A stretch of 8,929 bases of DNA from NCBI GenBank assembly GCA_947460915.1, contig CANHKJ010000115.1:1-8929 (forward strand). Reading direction: 5' to 3'. Below, piece after piece: positions 1 to 6,321 of this stretch (its first letter is position 1; each line of letters begins with the position of its first letter). The stretch comes from Verrucomicrobiia bacterium. Its GTDB lineage: Bacteria; Verrucomicrobiota; Verrucomicrobiia; Verrucomicrobiales; Akkermansiaceae. The notes under the pieces were generated by a model. The model was not told the origin of the DNA. It did not search any database and saw only the letters and a program-made list of their open reading frames with translations. A program made the translations under genes and the position numbers.

Positions 1-2
1 CC

Positions 3-80
3 GCTACAACGGCGGACAAACCGCTGCCCACATCGACCGCCGCTACTACAGCCAAGGCGAAGAACGCAAGGAAAATGTAA
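3..80 (+). CDS. C-terminal tail of an upstream gene (partial, frame uncertain)
   Basis: Only the last 25 codons would be inside the window. This frame reads as an Ala/Thr/Lys-rich tail ending in KNARKM and stops at TAA 78-80. Such low-complexity basic tails also end the two large genes that follow, which is why I prefer this frame. The competing frame begins at base 2 and stays open to TGA at 104-106. It has a strong bias for C in third positions and contains HIDRRYYSQGEER, so it could equally be the real one. No function can be assigned from so short a piece. The repeated CGCAGAGA units at 94-124 look intergenic, which slightly favours the earlier stop. Confidence 0.35.
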   Translation, partial: ATTADKPLPTSTAATTAKAKNARKM

Positions 81-470
81 ATGAAGCACCAATCGCAGAG
101 AAATGAGGCAGCCAACCGCAGAGACAAAGTCAATCGGCTTGTTAACGAGGCTAGTAGAAGCTTCTTGGTAAGCGCCCAACAGAACCCCTCTATACAAGGA
201 ACGCATCGATGCCATAGATTAGAAATCTTTGGCAACTACTCAAGAGACAACATCAACTGTATTAGTGAAGAGCTACATGCAGACGTTGATATTGCAGAGA
301 AAAGGGAATTGATGACAGCGCCCTTTTCCGAGCATTATGTTAAAGCAACATCCGTTGATTCTTCTGAAATAAGCTTGCAAATGAGTTTTAAGAATTTAAA
401 TAGATCTGGGTTTTCAAATCACTATCATTCTGGATGTTGCTCTTGTCGGAAATGTTGTTTTTTGTCGTAA
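81..470 (+). CDS. Hypothetical 129-aa protein with C-terminal Cys cluster (doubtful)
   Basis: I do not recognise a family. The ATG directly follows the TAA at 78-80, and AAGGA at 68-72 sits 8 bases upstream as a plausible ribosome binding site. The product is polar, has no signal peptide or membrane segment, and begins with a basic stretch (MKHQSQRNEAANRRDK). Its last 16 residues are rich in Cys, His and Ser, with five cysteines in the eight-residue motif CCSCRKCC (residues 119-126). G+C is about 39% over 121-480, well below the neighbouring genes, and codon use (AGA, TTA, ATA, many T/A third bases) is unlike theirs. The frame stays open through AT-rich DNA where stops should be frequent, which argues against pure chance. 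It could be a recently acquired small gene, a decayed gene, or a fortuitous ORF. Confidence 0.3.
   Translation: MKHQSQRNEAANRRDKVNRLVNEASRSFLVSAQQNPSIQGTHRCHRLEIFGNYSRDNINCISEELHADVDIAEKRELMTAPFSEHYVKATSVDSSEISLQMSFKNLNRSGFSNHYHSGCCSCRKCCFLS
91..126 (+). repeat. Short imperfect direct repeat, core CGCAGAGA
   Basis: Two 13-base copies, at 91-103 and 114-126, share AA(T/C)CGCAGAGA(A/C)A and start 23 bases apart. The core resembles CGCAGAGA-type dispersed intergenic repeats that I recall from several environmental bacterial genomes; that link is from memory and is weak. The copies lie at the boundary between the upstream gene and the AT-rich stretch. Confidence 0.35.
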
Positions 471-507
471 TTGTGCGAATGCGACGATTCAAAGCCTCAG
501 CCCGTGA

Positions 508-535
508 TTGACTCAGACACGATTCCCGCTAGCAT
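508..535 (+). promoter_or_regulatory. Possible sigma70-like promoter for the VWA gene
   Basis: TTGACT at 508-513 matches five of six bases of the -35 consensus. It is followed after 16 bases by TAGCAT at 530-535, which matches four of six bases of the -10. Transcription would start near 542, only about 8 bases before the ATG at 550, giving an almost leaderless message. That agrees with the absence of a Shine-Dalgarno sequence. Chance matches of this quality are common. Confidence 0.3.
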
Positions 536-549
536 GAACACAAGATTTC

Positions 550-3267
550 ATGCCTGTCATTTTCCAAACGCCTGAATGGTTTCTCCTAATCCCCGCTCTG
601 TTGATCGCTGGGTGGTTTTGGAAAAACCTGAAATTGTTGTCACCATTGCGCTTGTTGCTCATTGTTCTCGCGGCGACCTTGCTCGCTGATCCTACAATTC
701 GCAAACAGCAGGATGCTCTGGATCTTTACGTTTTGTTAGATCGCTCAGAGTCCACCGAAGATTTGATCGATCAAGGTCTTCCCGAGTGGCAGCGTTTGTT
801 AGAGAAATCCAAGCCATCACGCAGAGATACATTGCACTTGATGAATTATGCATCAGAGATCGCCCCTGTAGGGTCGGACGGAGCGGTATTTACTGGTTCG
901 CGCAAATTGACTCGCACCAATCTCGCCCTCCAAACCATCGCGGCACAAGCGAAGGAAAATCATCCTGCTCGCGTATTACTGTTCACCGATGGATATTCCA
1001 CCGAACCGCTTTACGAGGCGGCATCGCAGTTGCAGGCTCGCGGCATCCCCGTTGATTTCCGCTTGGTGCGCGATTCCACGGAGCAAGACTTCCGCGTTGC
1101 GCGCATTGATTTGCCTGATCGAGTGCAATCAGGCGAACCATTTTTGTTAGGCATTACGGTGCGCGGCAGCAAAGACATCGAGGTGCCGATCACCATCTTT
1201 CGCAATCAACAGTCACTTACGCAAACAACCGTTAAGCTTCTCAACGGAGTCGGCAAAATCGAATTTACCGATCGCATTCCCCGCGCAGGTTCCTATGAAT
1301 ACAAGGCCATCATTGCTCCAGAGAATGATCAATATCTCGGCAACAATACACTATCGCGATGGATTGAAATCACGGGCGGACCGCGCGTATTACTCGTCAC
1401 CCGTTACCAGGATGATCCGGTGGCGAAGATCCTGACTTCACTCAATTTCACCGTGGAGACTGTAACTGAGCCTGGCACTTTACTACCGGCAAAGTTGAGC
1501 GGCACACGCGCCGTCATTCTCAACAACGTTCCCGCTCATGAGATGCCCACACCATTTCTGGAGGCATTGAATTTCTTCGTGCAAGACCAAGGCGGTGGAC
1601 TGATGATGGCAGGCGGCAATCGATCGTTTGGCTCGGGAGGATACTTTGAGTCAGCCATTGATTCTCTGCTTCCCGTCTCCATGGAGTTAAAATCCGAGCA
1701 CCGCAAGCTCGCCGTGGCACTGGCCATCGTCATGGACCGGTCGGGTTCGATGTCAGTGAATGTCACGCAGGACCTCACGAAAATTGATCTCGCAAATCAA
1801 GGCGCTGTGAATGCGATTCAATTGTTAGGCCAAATGGATCAGGTCTCGGTGATGGCGGTGGACTCACAACCAGAGATCGTCGTGCCCATGACTACGATCG
1901 GCGGCAAGCAGGCTGCTCTCTCCGCGCGTGTGCGCAAGATCACCTCTTCTGGTGGCGGTATTTATGTTTACGAAGGACTTAAAGCTGGTTGGGATGCATT
2001 AAAGAAAACCAATGTTGGCACGCGGCACTTGATTCTTTTTACCGATACAGCGGACACCGAGGAGCCTGGCGATTACAAAAAGCTGATTAAGGAAATGACT
2101 GACAAAGGAGCCACCATTTCTGTCATCGGTATGGGCCAACCGAGTGATCCTGATGCCAAGCTTTGTGAGGAAATTGCCAAGCTCGGAAAAGGTCGGATGT
2201 TTTACAGTGATAAACCTCTCGATATCCCCAAAATCTTTGCGCAAGAAACCGTTACGATCGCGCGTTCTGCCTTCATCGAAGACAAGACCAGCAGCAAGGC
2301 GACAGGGCGTTGGTCGGAGGTCTCCCCGCAACCTATGCAGTGGCTTGCTGCGGTGGATGGCTACAATCTCTCTTACGCCCGCGAAGATGCCACCGTGGCC
2401 TTGGTTTCCGCCGATGAATACTTGGCTCCCTTGGTTTCTACAGCAAGGCGAGGCCTCGGCAGAACAGCGGCCGTTTCATTTCCGTTAGGTGGAGAGTTTT
2501 CTGGCGCCACACGCAACTGGCCGCAATATGCCGACTTTTTGCAAACCACCACGCGTTGGCTCATGGGATTGGATTTGCCCGCTGGCATCGGCTTGAAACA
2601 TCGCACCGAGGGCACGCGCCTGACTCTCGATCTGCTTTATGATCCTGAGTTGTGGTCAGAAAAATTTACCGCCCATCCGCCAAAGATTCGCCTCATCGAG
2701 GATACACAAACGACCGGAGCCTATGATGTAGCCTGGCGTAGAATCGCGCCGGGGCAGTTCAGTGTGAGTCGCGATGTCGATGAAGGCAGTGTCATCCGCG
2801 GCGCGATCCAAGTCGGCAGTTATGCAATTCCCTTTGGTCCCTTGACGCTTGGTTCATCCGTAGAATGGGCCTTCGAGCCTGAACGCATCAGTGAGCTCCG
2901 CACGGTGAGCCGCCAAACAGGTGGTCGTGAACTTTCCGATCTCAGCACCGCTTGGCTTCGGCCGCCGTTCATTGATGACACATCGCTGCGCCTGCCGCTA
3001 TGCATTTTACTGTTAGGCGTCATGATCATCGAAGCCTTGTTGACGCGCACCGGATGGAAAATGCCTGCTTGGGCGTGGTCAACGGCAGCACCCAAAGCGA
3101 AAACAAAAGCAACTATGGTGAAGCGTGCGAAGCCTACAAAGCCACGGGAGCAACCGATACTTCCAGAAAAAAGCGAGAGTCCATCGGCTACAGATCCAGT
3201 CCCCGCACCAAGTGCTGATGAAGAAGCGCGCCGCTCCCGCTTCCAGAAAGCCAAAGACCGCAAGTGA
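550..3267 (+). CDS. Membrane-anchored double-VWA protein with glutamine-amidotransferase-like domain
   Basis: This 905-aa protein has two N-terminal membrane segments (about residues 11-25 and 32-47), as in BatA-like proteins. A first von Willebrand A domain follows, with the metal-site motif DRSES at 64-68 and FTDGYS at 145-150. After a beta-rich linker (about 185-275) comes a class I glutamine-amidotransferase-like domain (about 278-378) with GGGLMMAGGNRSFGSGGY and no catalytic Cys at the elbow. A second VWA domain has DRSGSMS at 396-402 and FTDTAD at 497-502. A further segment runs to about 800, then a third membrane helix (814-831) and a Lys/Pro/Ala-rich tail. Family knowledge: such proteins are usually encoded near MoxR ATPase and DUF58 genes and are thought to act in envelope protein assembly or stress, without a proven reaction. 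The ATG at 550 is the only possible start, since TGA lies in frame at 535. No Shine-Dalgarno sequence is visible. The MoxR and DUF58 partners are not in this window. Confidence 0.92.
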   Translation: MPVIFQTPEWFLLIPALLIAGWFWKNLKLLSPLRLLLIVLAATLLADPTIRKQQDALDLYVLLDRSESTEDLIDQGLPEWQRLLEKSKPSRRDTLHLMNYASEIAPVGSDGAVFTGSRKLTRTNLALQTIAAQAKENHPARVLLFTDGYSTEPLYEAASQLQARGIPVDFRLVRDSTEQDFRVARIDLPDRVQSGEPFLLGITVRGSKDIEVPITIFRNQQSLTQTTVKLLNGVGKIEFTDRIPRAGSYEYKAIIAPENDQYLGNNTLSRWIEITGGPRVLLVTRYQDDPVAKILTSLNFTVETVTEPGTLLPAKLSGTRAVILNNVPAHEMPTPFLEALNFFVQDQGGGLMMAGGNRSFGSGGYFESAIDSLLPVSMELKSEHRKLAVALAIVMDRSGSMSVNVTQDLTKIDLANQGAVNAIQLLGQMDQVSVMAVDSQPEIVVPMTTIGGKQAALSARVRKITSSGGGIYVYEGLKAGWDALKKTNVGTRHLILFTDTADTEEPGDYKKLIKEMTDKGATISVIGMGQPSDPDAKLCEEIAKLGKGRMFYSDKPLDIPKIFAQETVTIARSAFIEDKTSSKATGRWSEVSPQPMQWLAAVDGYNLSYAREDATVALVSADEYLAPLVSTARRGLGRTAAVSFPLGGEFSGATRNWPQYADFLQTTTRWLMGLDLPAGIGLKHRTEGTRLTLDLLYDPELWSEKFTAHPPKIRLIEDTQTTGAYDVAWRRIAPGQFSVSRDVDEGSVIRGAIQVGSYAIPFGPLTLGSSVEWAFEPERISELRTVSRQTGGRELSDLSTAWLRPPFIDDTSLRLPLCILLLGVMIIEALLTRTGWKMPAWAWSTAAPKAKTKATMVKRAKPTKPREQPILPEKSESPSATDPVPAPSADEEARRSRFQKAKDRK

Positions 3268-3371
3268 TTTCCCATCCGCTTGACAACCAACTGTTAGCCT
3301 CAAAACAGCCTCGTTTTTGCCACTGAAAAAAATGCAACGATGAGTTTGTCATTTTCAAATTCTTTGCTACG

Positions 3372-4991
3372 ATGCGCCGCGTGAGCGACCCTCTCAATCC
3401 ATCCAACCGTCTTCTCTCCGCACTCGATCTCGGCCCATCGTGGGCTCGTGATGCTGTGCCGAGACCAGCAGCCCGTCCTTCTTCCCAAGCTCAAGCCGAT
3501 GGCGTAGCCGAGGTGCGTGCACCGCGTCGCAATGATCGTCGTAACGAAGGAGGGAGAGATGGCGGCAGAGAACGTAGCTTTTCTTCTCGTCGTGACGACC
3601 GTTCACCGCGCGATGACAGCCGTGGCCCACGAGGCAATTTCCGCGATCGCAACATGGATGATCGCCCAGCGCGCGAAGTAGAGATCGCGCCAACTCCTGG
3701 CGTGAAAATTGTCGTTCAGCCGAACGCTGATGCGCTACATTTGATCGCCAAGGAAGTCATCAGCGTCGCTCGTGTCTATTCGCTTTTTGACATCGCTAAA
3801 ACTCTGATGAGCCAACGCGAGCGTTTTCATGGAATTTTTTCTTTGGATGAATCCAAGGCCCCGCTCTACTTCGGACATCGCGATAACTCGCTGTGGGTGA
3901 CCAAAGAAGAAGCCGTGCAGCATTTCTGGACAGCCGACTGGCGTTCCGATCTGTATGAGGAAGAAGAAGTCGAGGTCGAGGGCCCCGCTGGCAACTTCCA
4001 AGTCGTTGCGAAGTGCGGACTGAGCGGTATTGTTTTCGGTCCGCCGAACTACCACGCTTACCAATCGACCATCCGCCAAGTTCATCGCGAAAAATTCTCT
4101 CATCTTCCCTTTGATCGCTACGCCGCGAAAATCATCACCGAGCGCAATGAAGAAGCTGTGCAGAAATGGCTGCACACTATGAAGACCAAATTGCGCTGGA
4201 AGCCCGTAGGCCAAGAGGAAACTCTGTGGCTGAATGAGCGCGCTGAAGTCGAGCAACACTTTCTCAACAACCGCTTCCCCGAGATGTATGTTGCGGTTCA
4301 CAAAGTAGAAATTCCCGCCAACACTCCGGTGAAAAATTTCTCGCCCGGCCTGCTCGTGCTTTTCAAAAACGCCGCGCGTCATGCCGGAAATCATCCTGCG
4401 ATCATCATTCCTACACTCTGCACTCTGCTCGAAAAAGAGCATTTGCCGGTGTTCAAAAAACAAGGCAAACTATTCGCTGGACCATCTCGTCCTCATCCAA
4501 TCGCTGATGATACAACATTCTCAGATCGACTCAATCAGATCGTGAACTGGATGCGTGCCAATCCCGAGACTAAGCTCAATAAACTATGGAAAGCCGTCTT
4601 GCCCGAGGGAGAAACTGATCCTTCTGCTGAGTGGCTTGCTGATCTCTATTGGCTGCTCTCCCAAGGGCATCTGCTCTTGTTTGCCAATGATTCGCTGATC
4701 CTGCCTCTCCGCCGCAAAGTGGAAGCACCCGCTCCAAAGGAAAAATCGGAGAAGGGCGCTAAATCCAACGAGCCCAAAGCAGCAAAAGCTCCGCGCAAGA
4801 AAAAACCGCGCAAGCGCCGCAAGCCCTTGCTGCTCATTCTGGAAAAACGCGTGGCTGACATGACGCCTCTGGATCGCAAAAAGACCCGAGGTTTCGAGCG
4901 CACCCTCGTTCACCGTCTGCGTCTCAAGTCGCAAAGCAAATTGCGTCATGAACCCACAGATGAATTTGCTTTAGAAGGCATCGAAGACTAA
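3372..4991 (+). CDS. Conserved-looking protein of unknown function, basic and disordered at both ends
   Basis: I do not recognise this 539-aa protein. Residues 1-105 look disordered; 50-100 is dominated by Arg, Asp and Gly (for example GGRDGGRERSF and SSRRDDRSPRDDSRGPRG), like RGG-type RNA-binding tails. Residues 110-445 look folded, with an acidic patch DLYEEEEVEVEG at 193-204, a helical part rich in Trp and aromatics (WLHTMKTKLRWKP, 266-278), and WMRANPETKLNKLWKAVLP at 393-411, which could be a winged-helix-like element. Residues 450-485 are Lys/Ala/Pro-rich and very basic (APRKKKPRKRRKP), and the end stays Arg/Lys-rich. There is no signal peptide or membrane segment, so it should be cytoplasmic. 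Nucleic-acid or ribosome binding is inference from charge only. No Shine-Dalgarno sequence precedes the ATG; a GTG three codons in (3381) is an alternative start. ppnP follows after 11 bases. Confidence 0.85.
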   Translation: MRRVSDPLNPSNRLLSALDLGPSWARDAVPRPAARPSSQAQADGVAEVRAPRRNDRRNEGGRDGGRERSFSSRRDDRSPRDDSRGPRGNFRDRNMDDRPAREVEIAPTPGVKIVVQPNADALHLIAKEVISVARVYSLFDIAKTLMSQRERFHGIFSLDESKAPLYFGHRDNSLWVTKEEAVQHFWTADWRSDLYEEEEVEVEGPAGNFQVVAKCGLSGIVFGPPNYHAYQSTIRQVHREKFSHLPFDRYAAKIITERNEEAVQKWLHTMKTKLRWKPVGQEETLWLNERAEVEQHFLNNRFPEMYVAVHKVEIPANTPVKNFSPGLLVLFKNAARHAGNHPAIIIPTLCTLLEKEHLPVFKKQGKLFAGPSRPHPIADDTTFSDRLNQIVNWMRANPETKLNKLWKAVLPEGETDPSAEWLADLYWLLSQGHLLLFANDSLILPLRRKVEAPAPKEKSEKGAKSNEPKAAKAPRKKKPRKRRKPLLLILEKRVADMTPLDRKKTRGFERTLVHRLRLKSQSKLRHEPTDEFALEGIED

Positions 4992-5002
4992 CATCCACAC
5001 CC

Positions 5003-5326
5003 ATGTCCGCTACATCTTTTTCCCAAGTCACTGTCGACACCAAAGCCAACGTTTACTTCGATGGCAAAGTCGTTTCTCACACCGTGCATTTTGCCGATGG
5101 TTCGAAAAAAACTCTCGGTCTCATTTATCCCGGTGAATACCACTTTGGCACCGCTGCCGCCGAGCGCATGGAAATCATCGCTGGCTCGTGTGAAGTTACA
5201 CTCGACGGCCAACAAGAGACAGTGCATTACGCATCCAGTACGCACTTCGATGTCCCCGCCAACAGCGGATTCACCATTGCCGTCAGTGAAGGCATCTGCG
5301 AGTATATCTGCTCTTTCCTGAGCTGA
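5003..5326 (+). CDS. ppnP: Pyrimidine/purine nucleoside phosphorylase (PpnP, DUF1255/YaiE family)
   Basis: This small one-domain cupin-like enzyme splits nucleosides with phosphate into free base and ribose 1-phosphate, in cytoplasmic nucleoside salvage. The 107-aa product is slightly longer than the E. coli protein (94 aa), with extra residues mostly at the N-terminus. Recognisable family features are VYFDGKVVSH near the start, the LGLIYPGEYHFGTAAAERMEIIAGSCEVTL core (split here as LGLIYPGEYHFGTAAAE then RMEIIAGSCEVTL), FDVPANSGFTIAV, and the C-terminal CEYICSF. The gene starts 11 bases after the 539-aa gene and is followed by a strong terminator, so the two are probably co-transcribed. There is no Shine-Dalgarno sequence. 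A competing frame at 5061-5321 lacks any family likeness. Confidence 0.9.
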   Translation: MSATSFSQVTVDTKANVYFDGKVVSHTVHFADGSKKTLGLIYPGEYHFGTAAAERMEIIAGSCEVTLDGQQETVHYASSTHFDVPANSGFTIAVSEGICEYICSFLS

Positions 5327-5353
5327 AAAGTTTGATCACTTCCTGAAGATATT

Positions 5354-5391
5354 ACAAAAGCCGTAAATTGTTTTGCGGCTTTTGTTTTTTT
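5354..5391 (+). terminator. Intrinsic terminator after ppnP
   Basis: A 14-bp stem (5354-5367 pairing with 5372-5385, one T-G wobble) closes a TTGT loop and runs straight into a tract of seven T (5385-5391). It lies 27 bases after the ppnP stop and 5 bases before the end of the convergent protease gene. On the minus strand the same stem has no T tract behind it, so it is mainly a plus-strand terminator, though it could still block readthrough from the protease side. Confidence 0.93.
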
Positions 5392-5396
5392 GTATG

Positions 5397-6161
5397 TCAT
5401 CTTGCTCCACCAATGATGGCGTGAATCGCGCTTTGGATCGCGGGATCTGCATAACAAGGACCCGAGCCACTGCCACCGTAAGTGTGTGTCTCTAACAAGC
5501 GCAGGTCGCCCCCCTGAATGACGAAACTGGGATTACCGCTATCACCGACAACCAGATTGCGCTGATAGATCGATGGAACAGTCGGATCAAAGGAAAAGGC
5601 GATCGATTTTCCTGAGTGATTGCGTACGCTGTGCAGCGAAACCGTTTTTGTTTGATCCGTGACGAATACTGCGCGGCCAGGCTGAAGATCATTCCCATTG
5701 GCGAAACGATACGTTTTGATCGATGAGGGCACGGACAAATTCAGTCTGCCAACAGCAACATCGGCCATGGGGGCTAGCGTGTGAACTTGCGTGATGTAAC
5801 GCTCAATCGGATTGCCATTGCGATCATGAAACATCACCGCGACATCGCCCGGCCTGATGTAGTGAGCCGCCATGACCACATGCTGAGGGTCGATCAAAGT
5901 GCAAGTGCGCGAGTCATTCCACGACACACCCGTAAGATCGAGAGAATAGGTCCAGTTACGCTTCCATTTGGCTAGGCCTTTGGGTTCGTAGTAATCAAAC
6001 ACGATACCTTTTTCAGGACTGGGTGGCAGCAAGCCTCGCTCTCCTTTTTGCAGCGTGGCAGCGTCATAGCCCGATACACCGCAACCATTCAGCAAAAGAG
6101 CACAAAGCAACAGCCCAATCGCGACGATTGGAGAATGCGGGTATTTCTGGAAGTTTGCCAT
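5397..6161 (-). CDS. Secreted lipoprotein with trypsin-like serine protease domain
   Basis: The 254-aa product starts with a lipoprotein signal: a basic start, the hydrophobic stretch PIVAIGLLLCALLL and the lipobox LLNGC with Cys27. It should therefore be lipid-anchored at the outer side of a membrane. The mature part carries all three catalytic elements of the chymotrypsin fold in order: VVMAAHY (His100), MADVAVGRL (Asp134) and VVGDSGNPSF (Ser208). The usual GDSGGP is GDSGNP here, so the residue after the Gly that follows the catalytic Ser is Asn. Cys87 and Cys236 could form a disulfide. AAGGA at 6169-6173 (minus strand) lies 7 bases before the ATG, a good ribosome binding site. The gene is convergent with ppnP and divergent from the glycosyltransferase gene. 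The natural substrate is unknown. A housekeeping DegP role is unlikely, since no PDZ domain is present. Confidence 0.85.
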   Translation of the reverse strand: MANFQKYPHSPIVAIGLLLCALLLNGCGVSGYDAATLQKGERGLLPPSPEKGIVFDYYEPKGLAKWKRNWTYSLDLTGVSWNDSRTCTLIDPQHVVMAAHYIRPGDVAVMFHDRNGNPIERYITQVHTLAPMADVAVGRLNLSVPSSIKTYRFANGNDLQPGRAVFVTDQTKTVSLHSVRNHSGKSIAFSFDPTVPSIYQRNLVVGDSGNPSFVIQGGDLRLLETHTYGGSGSGPCYADPAIQSAIHAIIGGAR

Positions 6162-6168
6162 GATTATT

Positions 6169-6173
6169 TCCTT
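6169..6173 (-). promoter_or_regulatory. Ribosome binding site of the protease gene
   Basis: AAGGA on the minus strand, 7 bases before the ATG at 6161, fixes the start of the lipoprotein gene. It is the only well-placed Shine-Dalgarno sequence before any of the confident genes in this window. Confidence 0.6.
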
Positions 6174-6321
6174 ACTTACAGGTGAGTTCTTTGGACTTGG
6201 TTTGTGGCAATCAGTTCCAATACTTTTCTTGCCTCAAACGCATCCATACACCAAGATCCTAGCCATGCCGTCGGCCTACAACCAAGCAAATAGTTGATAA
6301 AACCGCACACTTTCTCCTCTG
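6174..6321. other. Divergent intergenic region between protease and glycosyltransferase genes
   Basis: This stretch must hold the promoters of both flanking genes if each is transcribed on its own. I looked on both strands for paired -35 and -10 elements and found none convincing. GATAAA at 6296-6301 could be a -10 for the glycosyltransferase gene but has no good -35. No hairpin or repeat stands out. Confidence 0.5.

Noticed and set aside
299..328. Inverted repeat GAAAAGGG / CCCTTTTC with a 14-base loop
   Set aside because: The 8-bp stem has a long loop and no T run behind it, so it is not a convincing terminator or regulatory RNA; such a match in 400 bases can be chance.
534..575. 13-codon ORF overlapping the VWA gene start, as a possible leader peptide
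   Set aside because: It has no ribosome binding site, no run of regulatory codons and no attenuator hairpin.
2820..3290. 156-codon minus-strand frame over the end of the VWA gene
   Set aside because: It is antisense to the conserved C-terminal part and membrane helix of the VWA protein and looks like no known protein.
3346..3383. TTGTCA-N16-TACGAT promoter-like pair overlapping the 539-aa gene start
   Set aside because: Transcription would begin after the ATG at 3372 and fit only a leaderless GTG start at 3381; without start-site data this is too weak to annotate.
3735..4463. 242-codon open frame on the minus strand inside the 539-aa gene
   Set aside because: It is fully antisense to a gene with good coding character, has no recognisable domain, and is the kind of long shadow frame produced by biased codon use.
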